From Athripsodes cinereus (taxonomy: Eukaryota > Arthropoda > Insecta > Trichoptera > Leptoceridae): a DNA stretch of 64,000 bases. Below are positions 1 through 11,867 of this stretch, one piece after another. The stretch's first letter is position 1, and every line of letters begins with the position of its first letter. The stretch lies in NCBI GenBank assembly GCA_947579605.1, contig OX388310.1:1488001-1552000 (forward strand), read 5' to 3'. Under the pieces are notes generated by a model. It did not search any database. It was not told where the DNA came from and was given only the letters and a program-made list of their open reading frames with translations. Made by a program: the position numbers and the translations under genes.

Positions 1-955
1 AATGCAGATGGAAAGAGATATGGGTAGTAACCATATGTACAGTGATATAACCACCTCAAAAACCACTTTTGCACTCTTTCCAACATCCAAAAATGTACAA
101 GTTTTCATGAGGACACCAAATTATTGATCTCGATTCGAGAATACTTCGCACAAGTGTATTGTAAAGCAGGTACATCGTGTCCTGTTCGCGAAAATATAAA
201 TATGCCTATGAATGGAAAGGAAGATAAAGATATTATACCTTTTACTCCTGAATGGAGGAGAAGTGAAATAAGATTCTGCGACAAAATAGATAAAATAGAT
301 TTTCCACACTGCCCCATATTATTTTCTCTACTAAAATGAATCAGTAGATATTATATAGGTAGAATGTATTGACCACTAATGAAAGGGAGATTTACCGCAC
401 ATTTTATATTCAACTTAAACACGCCTGAACACTTCAGCTGAAAAGATCTCACAACTTCTCGGCTGGAATATGTTAAATGAGGTGAAACAAATAGGTACTA
501 TTATTAAACTTATTTCCCTAAAAATGTAAGGAAATTGTATAATAAAAGTAATTTTCTGTGAAAAATATTTGTCAGAGTGATAAGTACTGAGGGTTTGCAC
601 GAATGATTTATCTATCTAAAGCATTTATCTAGAATACCAAGACATTATTACACAAGTGGGGTAACCATAGTAGAGAAGTTCCAAGTCATTTGATTTTTAT
701 TTTATTCATCAGCCAAGTAAAACATACAATCATTTGGTACATATTACAAATTAATACATACATTAAATCAATACTTGACCAGTGAAGTTTGTGGGTATTA
801 CAAATAAGTCAGTACGTTTACAAATCTATAAAAAGAAAAAACATGAAATGATTTAATCTTATTCACTCTACATAACATTCTTAAACAAAAAAAGAACATG
901 AACATTTAATGGACCATTGGCTAAAACAAAAATATATTAAAGGCAGTCCTAAGAG
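1..955. other. No gene recognised (A/T-rich)
   Basis: Only short open frames of 60-70 codons are present, without motifs, codon bias or splice context that would support a gene. I see no repeat that I can name. It is probably intergenic or intronic. Confidence 0.5.
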
Positions 956-1520
956 ACATCTTACAATGTAATAATAATTTAGACAATTTATATAATGACG
1001 GTGTTTAATCATCGGTGACTGTCTCAAGGGTGCCGTGACTTCTCTTGAACAGTAATATTTTCAACTTGCATCTGCTGAATGTGGTGGTAGGTTGGTTCCG
1101 TCTCAGGTCTGCTAATCTTTTCCAAGCAGTTAACCCTGCGTGACAGAAGCTCCTCTCTGCGAATCTGGAAGTGTTTGCCTTGCTGGGTTCTTAAAGTAAG
1201 TTGACAGCGGTGAAAGTTGAGCGCAGTGGTTGCCTCAGAGTTTCGTTGACGGAACAGAGTTCAGCGAGGCATAGAGATGCCGTGCCGCTTAAGACATTGT
1301 AAACCGTGAGGCACAGTTAAAACTACACTCTCTCTGGGACTCTCAGCCAACCTTAAGTAGTATTCTAATGTTGCAGTGCTTGTTTTATCTGTAAATAATC
1401 CTGACAGCAGCATTGAAAGCCGTCGCAAGACGATTGAGAAGGGTCTGTGTCATAAAACATTTAGAATTGGTGGCAAATACTTCATTACTGCAAAATCGAA
1501 GATGAAAATGTCTCATACGT
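956..1520 (-). pseudogene. Decayed LINE reverse-transcriptase C-terminus
   Basis: This block is visibly richer in G+C than its surroundings. Read on the minus strand it resembles the extreme C-terminus of a non-LTR retrotransposon polyprotein. The stretch TAWKRLADLRRNQPTT corresponds to the 'AWN.LP..LR' motif found there, and it is followed by KLKILLFKR, like the usual F...LK..LF end. Several stops and frame changes interrupt the reading, so it cannot encode a protein. No other part of the element is recognisable here. The clade cannot be told; Jockey-like or CR1-like are possible. Confidence 0.5.
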
Positions 1521-3262
1521 AATATTGAACTATTACCTTCCATTTATAGGGTAAAAAACTTACAGAAAGTAAAAGGCGCTCAATTTTATTCCAAGGAATC
1601 TTAAGTGTTTTTTTGATACCTTCTTTTGAATGATAAATGAATCGAAGAAAAAGGGATTAAAAATATAAATTAGACTAGAGCTTAATACATATTTAAAACT
1701 ATTTTTATGTCTATTATTCTCAAGCCTAATAAAATATCTTTTCATTCTGTCACACCATCATGAATTTATTATATATTTAGATGAATTGTTAGAAACCAGA
1801 TAATTTTTTGTAAGCTTTTATACAAAAATATTACAAAAGACATGGCGTAATCTTTCTGACATAAAAAATAAGCTGGAAATGGCAAATAGATTGGTTTGTT
1901 ACTATGAAAGCTTAATCTGACATACACACATCCATTATCAGTTGGAATAAATCCCCAGTAGATAAAATACTTTATATTCTCATTACAGCCTTACATCAAA
2001 ATAATTCATTCCAAAAATATATTATTAAACTAGCTTATTGAACCAAGTTTCGTACAGGAAAATTATTCATCATTAAAATCACTCATTCAATGCAAAAGAA
2101 AAACTACAGTACTGCCTATTTTATATTGATTCAAACTAAAATAAGTAGGTTCCAAAATTTAATAATCAAGTTCACTTGAACTAACATTTGTATTCTATAT
2201 GATACAAGTTGTATATACCTAATTCTAATTAGGAACAATTATAGAGTTTATACAATATGTACCAATGTAGACTAACGAAAATTGTAACTTTCCTATTATA
2301 GTTAGTGCACACTAAAAATGGAATAGAATCGGGCGCAGTGCTATTATGATGATTTCTTTTCTGTCAAACAATAGAGTTAGTAATTACTTTAAAAAAATGC
2401 CAAAACCATACAAATATTTTTTGATCATATTGTTAATTTCCGAGCTTAGGGAATCTCGTCATTTTTTAAAATAGCTAAAACTAAAAAAAAATTGAAAAAT
2501 ACTGCTTTTTTGGTACAAAATACCGTGCTCATTTAAAAATCTCTAAAAATTAATGCACTGTTGATAAAATATCTCCATTATAAAACAAGATACAAACAGT
2601 TTCATAACCAAGAAACAAAGTAAGAGAATGCAAGTTTTCATTAAAGGCATTGTTTTCTGTACTCCTACCCTGATCAAAGAACCTTAAAAGGATATTTATT
2701 TAGTAAACATGTTTAACGGCATTTAAGCCTTTTTTACAATGACTCGTATACAAGTATACCATAAAGCAACAAAAACCGCGTTCTGAGCCTAATCCTTTGT
2801 TATCCTGTATATCTGGATAGGTGAATTATTCCCTGCATATGACTGTTAAGTTTTTGTGTGACCATGACTGATCATAATATGGAGACTTATCTAATTGTAT
2901 AATGCTGAAAAGTGTGGACGGCTATTCTTCCGCCGCGTATAAAAAATATAAGTTTAGAGACGTACTGAAATATTATATAAGTTATTTTGGAGATTAAAGA
3001 GTCTGAATAGCGTGAGGTTCTAAAAAATATGTGTCAGTTAATATATAGTTATGTATTTCAGAATTTTCGTATAATCGCCTAGTAATAAATTGGATATAAT
3101 AGAAGATTGGTAGACACAGAGATAATAATATTATTAACATCATTACTAGAATACTTCAAGCGTGTTAAACCTAATATTTTCTATTTGATAGCTTATTACA
3201 AACAAAAGAATATTTTGTCTTGCTAAAATAATCCTGAAAATAAAGATGATTTTTTCGTCCGA
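1521..3262. other. No gene recognised; contains one dispersed repeat
   Basis: Long A/T-rich tract without coding evidence. About 2770-2930 is a repeat whose inverted copy lies near 57.1 kb and is listed separately. I see nothing else that I can support. Confidence 0.45.
2770..2930 (-). repeat. Dispersed repeat, copy 1 (inverse of 57090-57225)
   Basis: The segment with GCGTTCTGAGCCTAATCC, a CTGTATATCTGGATAGGTGA block, ATATGGAGACTTATCT and a final GGC..TTCTTCCGCCGC is the reverse complement, with scattered differences, of 57090-57225. The copy at 57 kb carries a T tract at its outer end, which on this strand would be an A tract. It therefore looks like two independent insertions of one element of unknown class. 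Confidence 0.6.
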
Positions 3263-3263
3263 C

Positions 3264-3420
3264 GTTTCTTGGTGGAAGTTCATGTTAAATTAATTATAAA
3301 TGAAACACTTCTTTAGTACAGTGACTTTATTCAAGCCGGCTTTCAAGAGCTTTCGCTCTCATCATCAGGCCAGCGTAAAGTAAAGACACAGTGGATGTCT
3401 AAAAAAATGATTTATTTATA
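3264..3420 (-). mobile_element. Family P leader-like fragment, single arm
   Basis: On the minus strand this holds CCTGATGATGAGAGCGAAAG, then GCTCTTGAAAGCCGGCTT, then AATAAAGTCACTGT, and ends at an ATG followed by AACTTCCACCAAG. The same order is found in the right arm of the palindrome at 19133-19250, and degenerate versions occur near 14.7 and 39.2 kb. The inner stem (GAGAGC with GCTCTT) and an outer stem (GCTGGC with GCCGGC) can pair. The family is unclassified. A relation to Penelope-type leader regions is an inference from the layout only. Confidence 0.55.
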
Positions 3421-3648
3421 ATCAATCCTGAAAAAAATAATTTAAAGCATTTACAATATAACATTTACGATCCATATTAATTTGATGTTTTAGATGACTA
3501 AATTAATTGTTATTTACTTAAAAAGTAGCTTTACCGCGAATTTTCTTAGCTAGAGAGGATAGCTTACATATTTATTACATTCTGCTGATCTGCTGTCTTC
3601 ACAATTGTAGAATATGCCGTAATGGTGAAATTGTAATTTATCAAAAAT

Positions 3649-3788
3649 AAGTGAATTATTATCAATCGCGGGAAGGAAATGGATACAGAGGGCACAGGAC
3701 CGCAACGATTGGAAGAGTTTGGAAGAGGCCTTTATCCAGCAGTGGAGAGATGGCTGACTAAGAAGAAGAAGAAGAAGTGAATTATTAT
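3649..3788 (+). mobile_element. 5'-truncated RTE-like (RTE-G) 3' end with 14-bp target duplication
   Basis: A 112-bp insert at about 3663-3774 is flanked by AAGTGAATTATTAT at 3649-3662 and 3775-3788. Its plus-strand frame reads GRKWIQRAQDRNDWK and then SLEEAFIQQWRDG before a stop, the typical end of an RTE-clade polyprotein (AQDR..W...EA...QW). The stop is followed by a short AAG repeat, which serves as the 3' tail. The perfect duplication and the truncation point to target-primed reverse transcription. Confidence 0.85.
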
Positions 3789-4317
3789 TATGAATCGGTC
3801 AAAAATATCGACTTCGACGCAAAAAAAGGTATAATTTTTATGTGAAAAAAACCAACATAAGAATTTGCTTTATTTTTTGTATGATATAAAAAATGATATT
3901 TTCTTTGGATGATGGGAGAGAACTTAGCATAAAAAAATAATAATTATGTAAAAGAAAAACAGGACAGAATACATCAGATAAAAACTTATCGCAGTCTTCG
4001 GAGGTTATATCCTGACTCCACGTCATTATCTAACAAACCCCAAAGCTTTCTTTAAAATGATCTTCTTCCCCCTACCCTTATCTGCTCCTACCCCTTTATC
4101 TCTACTGGGTCGTTTGCATTATTTTAGTATTTAAATTAGCTTTGTTTATCCACTCATCTCAACTTAGAACGAAAAGTAAGATTTTGTTTACAAATACAAG
4201 ACAGTCATAACAGCAATAAACAAAGTATTTTATAGGTATTAATTTTGTCAAACCACGACTCTATTTTTAACAAAATAAATATATGTTTCAAAATTACATA
4301 CATACATAATATGTACA
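3789..4317. other. No gene recognised
   Basis: A/T-rich sequence with a pyrimidine-rich stretch near 4060-4110. I see no coding or repeat signature. Confidence 0.4.
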
Positions 4318-4711
4318 TACCATCACGTAGGATTTGATTTAAATGAGCTTGCCATTTAATCCTCGGGCATCCACGTCTCCGCGCACCATTCCTCTCAGCC
4401 AAATAAATCTTCTTAGTCATTCTGTTCTCATTCATTCTTTCCACGTGCCCAAACCATCTTAACTTATTTACAATAATCCTTGTAATTACACCAACTTTCA
4501 TCCCACATTCCTTTCGTATATCACTGTTACGCACACGATCTCTCAGACTTTTACCACACATCCTTCTGAACGATCTCATTTCTACTGCATTTATGCCACT
4601 TTCATCCTTCTTTAACCATGCCCACGTCTCACTTGCATACATAAGTGTGGGCACTAAGATAGCAGAGTGCACCAACCTTTTAGCTGTAGTATGTTTCAAA
4701 GTTTTACACAT
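4318..4711 (-). pseudogene. RTE-A reverse-transcriptase C-terminal fragment
   Basis: A minus-strand frame open for about 130 codons encodes the region just after the RT fingers and palm of an RTE-clade element. It contains ILVPTLMYASETWAW, then RSFRRMCGKSLRDRVRNSDI, then KLRWFGHVERMNENRMTKKI, then GARRRGCPRIKWQAHL. The order 'L.YGSETW ... WFGH..RM ... GRPR..W' is the standard one for this family. Homology stops near QILRDG, after which the reading continues into unrelated TATG-rich sequence. The N-terminal endonuclease and RT core are absent, so it is a truncated remnant although the frame is open. Relatives of the same family lie at 38.1, 40.7, 41.9, 23.9 and 9.3 kb. Confidence 0.85.
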
Positions 4712-5840
4712 ATTTTTATAATAATTGAATATTTTATTAATTACTCGTTTTATTTATACAAAAACGTCGTTCCACAAAGTAAGACTCGAAAACATTAAAC
4801 TTTTTTATAGTTTTGCAAGTTTCGCTTAGAAATATACCTAATTCTTATCAAAACAATAAATAAAATATGTAACAAAGTTTAACTAGTAACTTTATAATTT
4901 TGACCTAGGTTTCGAGATACGATTTCTTTTAAAAACAACTTAACCCTTAGCTTAAGGTTTTGTTTCAAAAATACTTTGCCAATTTTAATCTGGATTGACA
5001 TTAAATTCTTTATAATACGAAAGACGTCTCTTTCAACAAAAAATAATTTAGAAGAAAAAACGTTTGTGTTTTAATTTCGGTCTTAGGCAATGTTTCAAAA
5101 AAGATGTCAGCTTCTAGTAAATATTTGTATGTCTGGCGACACTCTACGATCTATGTATTTGATTTGGGGAAATGTTTTTGAATGCTACAAATGCTGCATG
5201 TTTAACAATATTCGTGGATGTGTGGGTCTCAAGGTAGGATCTGCTACGTCAGCCAGGTCCACCACTTACTGGCTTGGTAGGGTCGGAGAAATCAATTGTG
5301 ACTCAGTTTTGGTAGTAGACTTGACAGAATTCTGTGTTTACCAGGCATCGTCTTAATGATGTATGGATAATTAGGAGTCCCTTTACTCTTGAAATATTCG
5401 AGAAAAAAATATTTCAACATTTTAAGTAAATAATTTCTGATATCTTCACATTTCCATAAACGTTACAAAACATAACCTATTAAGCTATTCTCAACTCGTA
5501 CATATCCTCATCAAATATTGATAATATTTAAAACTATATTATTATCATTTAACAAGATTATAAGAATATAAATTACAAGCCATAATTATAATATATTCGA
5601 AATCAAGATCCAATAATTAAGGCATCTAAATTCAGTATTCAACCTCAAAATCATAATTACTTAATACACGGAGCTTTTGTTTGTTATAAAGGGTGGCCCA
5701 AAATAATAAATTATGTATATAGATCGAAATGAAATTAAGACAAATGTTACACATTAAGATGACAGCAAATTCAACAGCTAATAGCCAAATGCATGGAGTT
5801 TAACATGAATCGTGGAGAACCCGGCAAAAAAATGATCTTT
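4712..5840. other. No gene recognised
   Basis: The tract 5090-5356 has an 88-codon frame with several cysteines, but no family motif and no support from neighbours. The rest is A/T-rich without signature. Confidence 0.4.
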
Positions 5841-5844
5841 CACT

Positions 5845-6062
5845 CTTTTCCATAAGTTTTTGAGTATTCTGTAAAAGACATGTGTTCAAAACAATAAAGA
5901 CATTTTTTGTCTTCAATTCAGCGATGAAGTTTGCCACCCATCCTGTTATCCACCGAGTGGCTGAATTTTTGTTGACATGGAAAGGACAGCTTGCATGTTT
6001 TTTACATGCAACTTATCGGCTGGCTACCCCACTTATGGGATATGCCGTGATGGTTTAGTAGG
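5845..6062 (+). repeat. Family R copy (near complete)
   Basis: It shows the family-R order: AGTTTTTGAGTATTCTGTAA, TTCAGCGATGAAGTTTGCCA followed by CCCATCCTG, GGACAGCTTGCATG, then GGCTGGCTACCCCACTT and GGGATATGCCGTGATGG. The same order on either strand recurs about twenty times in this window. I cannot assign the family to a TE class. No terminal inverted repeat or tail is obvious. Confidence 0.75.
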
Positions 6063-6284
6063 AGTATTTTGTTTTAAATATAATTATATATATATGGACA
6101 ATTTGTATAGCGCCGTTTACTCATAACATGACCTCAAGGGCGCCGTTTATCGTATCCATCACCCGAAACTTCCAGCAAAATGGTGTGTCTTCAGTCCTCT
6201 TTTAAAACTCTCTCCATTCACCCCCTCTCGCAGACACATAGGTTTCATTAAATAAAATAAATGGTGCCTATCTGAAAGAGATAA

Positions 6285-6618
6285 ACGAAGACTAGAGGCG
6301 TTTGAGATGTGGACCTATAGAAGACTATTAGGAATTTCCTGGAGAGACCACATCACAAACGAAGAAGTTCTTCAAAGAATCGAAGGAGGAAGGCACCTGC
6401 TCAAGATTTTGTCAGAAAGGCGTGCAAGGTGGATCGGCCATGTAATACGACAAGAAGGCCTCTTGCATGCCGTAATGGAGAGTACCTGGAGGACCTGCTG
6501 GTGGACATGCGCTGCTCATCATATGCAGAATTCAAAAGAACCGCACAAGACAGGGAGGAGTGGAGGAGAAGAATTAAAGAGATAATTGCTGCAAACCAAT
6601 CCCAGGATTGAAACTAGA
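6285..6618 (+). pseudogene. RTE-B reverse-transcriptase C-terminus, frameshifted
   Basis: The plus strand reads EMWTYRRLLGISWRDHITNE, then EVLQRIEGG, then ILSERRARWIGHVIRQEG, the WIGH-type C-terminal region of an RTE-clade polyprotein. Near 6430-6500 the reading moves to another frame, which continues as MRCSSYAEFKRTAQDREEWR up to a stop near 6609. The linking G/R/P-rich segment is damaged. No RT palm or endonuclease is present. A second RTE-B remnant, itself tandemly duplicated, lies at 39.9-40.3 kb. Confidence 0.85.
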
Positions 6619-6756
6619 GAGAGAGAAATAAAATATAGGTTTATGTAAGGTTACATTGAAATTGAGTAGGTAATTCAGAATCGAATTTGAAAAAAAAAAT
6701 TGTGGTCAAAAATCGTTGGAGGCCAAAAACACATGTATTAAAATTATTCACCACTA

Positions 6757-6868
6757 TACAACATGGATGCGGTCTGCCCAGGATAGAGAGCTGTGGAGAT
6801 CAATAGGGGAGGCCTATGTTCAACAATGGACGCAGGGAGGCTGACATGATGATGATGATGATGATACA
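6757..6868 (+). mobile_element. RTE-G 3' end with (ATG)n tail
   Basis: The plus strand reads TTWMRSAQDRELWRSIGEAY, then VQQWTQGG and a stop. It is followed by an ATG microsatellite at about 6844-6866. This is the last 25 codons and tail of an RTE-like element, the same group as at 3.66 and 58.3 kb. Confidence 0.8.
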
Positions 6869-6879
6869 ACATGGTTGAA

Positions 6880-8085
6880 ATTCTTCGTTCCTATTGGTCA
6901 GCTTGGATTTAACCAGTTTCGTTTATACCTATGATAGATTTGACTACATTTGATACTAATATTGTGATATGCGATGGATACTTGTGATTCCAATGCCATC
7001 GTAATATTTTTATTCACAGTTTTAAATAAATTTCGTATTAGAAAATACAATTTTATACGACTCTATTCTATATACAAATTTTGACGATATTAACCCAAAA
7101 CACTCAGTTGAGTCTACTGAGCTAAGATACTTTTGTAACCATTTTCAGTTTTGTGACACCAACTGATGAGTCATTCTGTATGTAGGTACAGTGTCGTGAA
7201 ATCGGTGCACGCGCTCGAATACTATCAGTTTCATGAAATTTTGAACAAAGCCCTTCTACAGAGAATCATTTTCAGCAATAATAATTAGACATGAAAGGCG
7301 TGAAGATTGATAGAAGAGAACTGTCGAAAGACTCAGTAAATAGAAGAACGATGTATTTAATATTTGAATCTGTTCGTATATATTTATTTATGTTACATCA
7401 ATTACAGTTAATTAGGCCCAATTTTCCAACGTGCCATTGGGATGACGCTTATCCAAAGCTTACCCTTAAGGGTGCGCTATGCCGCCAGAATATTTTGGTA
7501 ATGGGATGTACTACAGATTTCTCCCTCCGCGCGATCTTCATCTTCCCTTTCCCCGCAGTTGTTTCCTCGCTACGCAGTCAAATCAAACAAACAGAATTTA
7601 AATTAGAATTCCGTAAGAATACAGTCCCGATAATAGCGATACGTCCACTCTCACCAACGGTCAACTCAGTACAAACATTTATGGACACACCCCTAGGGCA
7701 GGCCTTATTTGTATTTGAATGCTTTTGAAAGTCCGGTGGGCGAAAAACGCATTCTTTATAGCTGATACAAGCTTTAAGCTGTATATTTGTGTATAAATAA
7801 ATGAATAAATAAAATAAAAAAGTTTTTAGATATTTTAAAGAGAAAAAACTAAAAGTAAGGTTTTCAATGATAAGTGAGATATTTATGTACCAAATTACTC
7901 AAGAAAAAAATAAATCTCTGCGACAAAGAGAACTTGAGATCTGATGTGTATAAATATTAATTAAGTCTTTTTTCTATATTTTTTTCTGAAAAACTGGTAT
8001 TACTTATCAAAAAGTCTCCTCAATGAAAAGATAGATAAAATATTGACCTATAATATATTTTTTTTTTATGAACATACCATGAAAG
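6880..8085. other. No gene recognised; one unexplained 145-codon frame
   Basis: A plus-strand frame from the ATG at 7291 to 7728 runs 145 codons in a locally less A/T-rich stretch (7430-7700). I recognise no domain, signal peptide or membrane segment in it, and its start has no supporting context, so I do not call it a gene. The part at 7760-7820 ends in an AATAAATAAAATAAA run that could be a retroelement tail. Confidence 0.3.
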
Positions 8086-8087
8086 GT

Positions 8088-8375
8088 ATACGTAAAGGAA
8101 TACGTAAAGGTATACGTCGAAATTGAGGAGCGCAGTCGCTGGCGCTATCCCCTTAATTCGGTAATATTTGTTTCCACACAAACCAAAATGTAATAGATAT
8201 ATAGAATGACCCTCAGTGATATGTTATAGCGTTTATGGCTAGGTATTATTTATAGACGTATTTTCAAAATATTATATTGATTACTTTACATTAAAAATGT
8301 AAATTACTTATTTCTATTGTAAATGCTGTTGTATCTAAAAGAAAAAAAAAATAAAAAAAAAAAAAAAAATACCTA
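8088..8375 (+). mobile_element. Probable retroelement 3' UTR ending in poly(A)
   Basis: The block begins with three tandem variants of GGTATACGTAAA (8088-8122). It continues through a non-coding stretch and ends in a nearly uninterrupted A tract at 8341-8369. A long transcribed-strand poly(A) after a non-coding stretch is the usual look of a LINE or processed-transcript 3' end. No coding part is visible, so the class is open. Confidence 0.45.
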
Positions 8376-8379
8376 ACTG

Positions 8380-9330
8380 TAAGAGTTGAAAGGTATTACA
8401 GAAAATTCTTCTATCTGTGCCTCACAGTTGGGTATTAAATAGTTGTGAAATATTTATTTTTTGAATTTAAAAGCAATTTTAATAAACGTCAAACTGAGTG
8501 CAAATTGCGTCTAAGTTAGAAAAGTTTGTAAATAATAGAAGAATCAGCATAGTCTGTACAAAACCTAAATTAGTGAGTGTGCGAGAATTTAGGTATAAAA
8601 ATATTCTCTATAAGGACTAAATCTCACTTAGGTATTAACAAAGATAGTTTTAAAGTTTTGTAACACCATATCTGAAATTAGTTACGGAATATGAACATTA
8701 TTTCAGTTCTCCAAATTTTATCGAAATCTTCATCAAAAATTGTTGAGTTTTATTTGTTAAAATCTTGATCATATAAACTTTACAATAATTGATTACAAAA
8801 ATCTGTTAAAATATTTACATTTAAATGTTGCAGTTATTTTTTTAAAACACAGTTTTCCTCTAATTCTTTGAGATAAAAAATATATAGATAAGTCATGTTT
8901 TTTCTTAACATTTATATTTTTTATCAATCTTTTGATTACTTACTTTCCAAGCAAAGCCAGGTATAAAGCTAGTATGATAATAATAACAATAAACTTGGAT
9001 GAAATATTGTTGTTCTTGTTGTTTTGAATATTTACACTGGAGAACAAAGTTTCAGACACTTTAAAATACAAACTTTATTAATATTATTCTTCTATTCCCA
9101 CGTGACGTACCCTTTGAGTCTACATATTAGAGTAGACTCCCACTCTTTGCCGTATATTTTCAAGAATTTTGGATAAGTCACTCATCCGTAAAACATCACG
9201 AATAAGCCCACACAACAATTTCGGTATTAGTTTGGTAACTGTAACAACACTGATTTTTCTACACCGCTACCGTACACAATTCAGTTGCCGTGTGAACACT
9301 ATTTTTCTTTTTATAAATATAGGGGAAATG
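8380..9330. other. No gene recognised
   Basis: A/T-rich sequence. The 72-codon frame ending near 9387 overlaps an RTE-A tail and is not a gene. Confidence 0.4.
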
Positions 9331-9334
9331 AAAG

Positions 9335-9410
9335 TAGTATGTTGGGATAGATCTATATATGTATGGTGCTCGATTCTCTCTGCCTAGTTCAATTCGGACA
9401 CGGCGTTAGA
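9335..9410 (+). mobile_element. RTE-A 3' terminal fragment
   Basis: GGATAGATCTATATATGTAT, then GGTGCTCGATTCTCTCTGCC, then a GGACACGGCGTTAGA end match the 3' terminus of the RTE-A copies at 42.06-42.13 kb and 38.09 kb (minus). Only the last few dozen bases of the element are present. Confidence 0.6.
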
Positions 9411-9763
9411 ATAGGTATAAATGGATAGAAGTATCAATTATTGTTAATAATGAAAATTTGTCAAAAAATTACGTCCAATAGTGTTTACTGCAGTATAATT
9501 TAAAACAAAATTGCTCAACTCCATTTTCGTTCACCCCTCCATTACAGACGGATCATAACATTGTTTGTGCGGACTTATTTAAATTAAACACAACCTATAG
9601 AAAGATGTTTAAAACAGATGGAAAGTTTATATTTAGTACCAACTTGTTAATGAAATAGACGATGCAAGTTTATACTAATAAATGAAACAATGAATCAGTG
9701 TCATTCTATCTCACCTGTATTGTATGTTGTACACTGTAACGTTGTGACATTTTTGTTGGAGAT

Positions 9764-10276
9764 TTTAGGGGCCGGTCTTGGCCACCTAAGGTTGACTAGG
9801 TATATATAGGTATGCCAGTCGTTCGGCGTTCACCTATGTGTATTTAAGATTGACTCCAAATGAAAGAATAAATAAGTTATTAAGTTAAAAGAGTTTAATT
9901 ATCAGAAGGTGTATTTTTATAACGATTTCTCATCAAAATTCTATCCCCCGTATCAGATTGAGGATCTGATAAGAAGGATTGTGGAATCAGGTTTCAGAAA
10001 TGAGAGATACTAGTGTTTGGTACTTACATGTATATTAACGATCACAAATTACAATTAATGAATAATAAATAAATTTACAAGTAAAAATGATAATACGCAG
10101 ATTGCGTCTAAGGAAATTTAATAGAATGACACAAGTAATAGGTATGCGCACATCGCGGGTGGCAGGAGACGACTGATTAGTCGGTGCTCCAACCGCGGCT
10201 CGCCGCTGTGCGACGGTGCGCTGCGCCTGCGCATGGGTGTGCGGCGGAATGTTGTGGAAGCTTCGAGGCCGCCACA
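9764..10276 (-). repeat. 3' LTR (513 bp)
   Basis: It is a direct repeat of 11353-11867. On the element's strand it starts TGTGGCGGCC and ends in CCGGCCCCTAAA. By eye the two LTRs differ mainly in the length of one G run near the end (9768-9771 versus 11357-11362). The start is TG as expected, but the 3' end is not the canonical CA. Confidence 0.85.
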
Positions 10277-10298
10277 TCAGCCCCCCCCTAGAGGGCTT
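10277..10298 (-). other. Polypurine tract next to the 3' LTR
   Basis: On the minus strand CTAGGGGGGGGCTGA lies immediately upstream of the LTR start TGTGGC. The position and the G run fit a polypurine tract for plus-strand priming. Confidence 0.75.
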
Positions 10299-11332
10299 AG
10301 GGGACCTAAGGACTCGATGAAAGCCAGATCCTTCTTGATTGTGCGTTGTGTGAGTAGAATGCCTGCTGAGAGTTGTGGAGTTCCGCGTGAGCATCCATCC
10401 TAGGCCTAAATCTGATGATAATGTATAATAATAAATAAAGTAGAACACTCTAGAAGTTGATGTTTAGGTGCTATGGTACAAGTAATATGAAACTGCTAAA
10501 AGATAAATAAAATATTGTTGGTTAGTAAAATGAACAAATAATATGTATGATGATAATAAGAAGTGCTTTGAATTTGTTTTTTTTTTGTGTGCTAGGTATA
10601 TTTTTTGTTGTGCCTTATGATTATATTTTTTTTGTTTGTCACATGTCTTGTATTCTATACTTTTTTGAATACTTTGTTTTTTTTATATCTTGTGTGCTTA
10701 TAATCTTTTAGCACTGTATACTCTTTTTTTTATTGTTTTTTTTAGCACTTTGATATTTTCTTTTTTCTTATGATACGGCACTTCACTTTTTTTTGAAACT
10801 TTCGCAATAATTTACAATGTTTAGAATTTATGTTATGTTAAGTGTGTGAAGGTAATAAAAAGGGTGCGCTTACGAAGGGGCTCCATTAAATCGAATAAAA
10901 AAAAAACGGCGCTGGAGTGTGTTCCCTTCGGAGTCGTCTCCCAACCCTGTGCGCATAATGTGTGTGTCTGTTATTATAGATCAAAGTTAAATTGACGCGA
11001 AAACACCAATCTCTCTCTGATTCCTTCTTGAAATAAATTAAAATTGATTTTGATGAAGTATGATAATGTTTAATGAGAGTAAATAATTAATTATATGTAA
11101 TTGTTCTATGATAAGAAGTATATTAGATGATAAGAGGTGGGTAGTCGGTGGGTTAGTCCGTTAAATATTCAGCAGAAAAAAGAGCTACCCACGGTAGATT
11201 TTACAATAGGTATATTTGAAATATCAATTTACGGCCATTTAATTAATTTTATAATTTAATATTAATTGATTTACCGTATTATACACAGATTTTACATATT
11301 ACTCTACTCGATATTATTATAAAAGTAAAAGT

Positions 11333-11350
11333 TCAAAGTCGGGTTCACCA
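11333..11350 (-). other. Primer-binding site
   Basis: Two bases inside the 5' LTR the minus strand reads TGGTGAACCCGACTTTGA. Primer-binding sites begin with TGG because they pair with the CCA end of a tRNA. I cannot name the tRNA from memory with confidence. Confidence 0.7.
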
Positions 11351-11352
11351 GT

Positions 11353-11867
11353 TTTAGGGGGGCCGGTCTTGGCCACCTAAGGTTGACTAGGTATATATAG
11401 GTATGCCAGTCGTTCGGCGTTCACCTATGTGTATTTAAGATTGACTCCAAATGAAAGAATAAATAAGTTATTAAGTTAAAAGAGTTTAATTATCAGAAGG
11501 TGTATTTTTATAACGATTTCTCATCAAAATTCTATCCCCCGTATCAGATTGAGGATCTGATAAGAAGGATTGTGGAATCAGGTTTCAGAAATGAGAGATA
11601 CTAGTGTTTGGTACTTACATGTATATTAACGATCACAAATTACAATTAATGAATAATAAATAAATTTACAAGTAAAAATGATAATACGCAGATTGCGTCT
11701 AAGGAAATTTAATAGAATGACACAAGTAATAGGTATGCGCACATCGCGGGTGGCAGGAGACGACTGATTAGTCGGTGCTCCAACCGCGGCTCGCCGCTGT
11801 GCGACGGTGCGCTGCGCCTGCGCATGGGTGTGCGGCGGAATGTTGTGGAAGCTTCGAGGCCGCCACA
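11353..11867 (-). repeat. 5' LTR (515 bp)
   Basis: Direct repeat of 9764-10276 with the same TGTGGCGGCC start on the minus strand. It is adjacent to the target duplication on its outer side and to the primer-binding site on its inner side. Confidence 0.85.

Noticed and set aside
5090..5356. Cysteine-containing 88-codon frame as a small secreted protein
   Set aside because: No signal peptide at its start, irregular cysteine spacing, and no supporting context.
7291..7728. 145-codon plus-strand open frame as a host gene
   Set aside because: No domain, no splice or promoter context, composition not clearly coding. At this A/T content such a frame can occur by chance, although the locally higher G+C makes it the best of the unexplained frames.
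10035..10448. 137-codon minus-strand frame
   Set aside because: It lies across the LTR, the polypurine tract and the interior of the LTR element; no protein family is recognisable.
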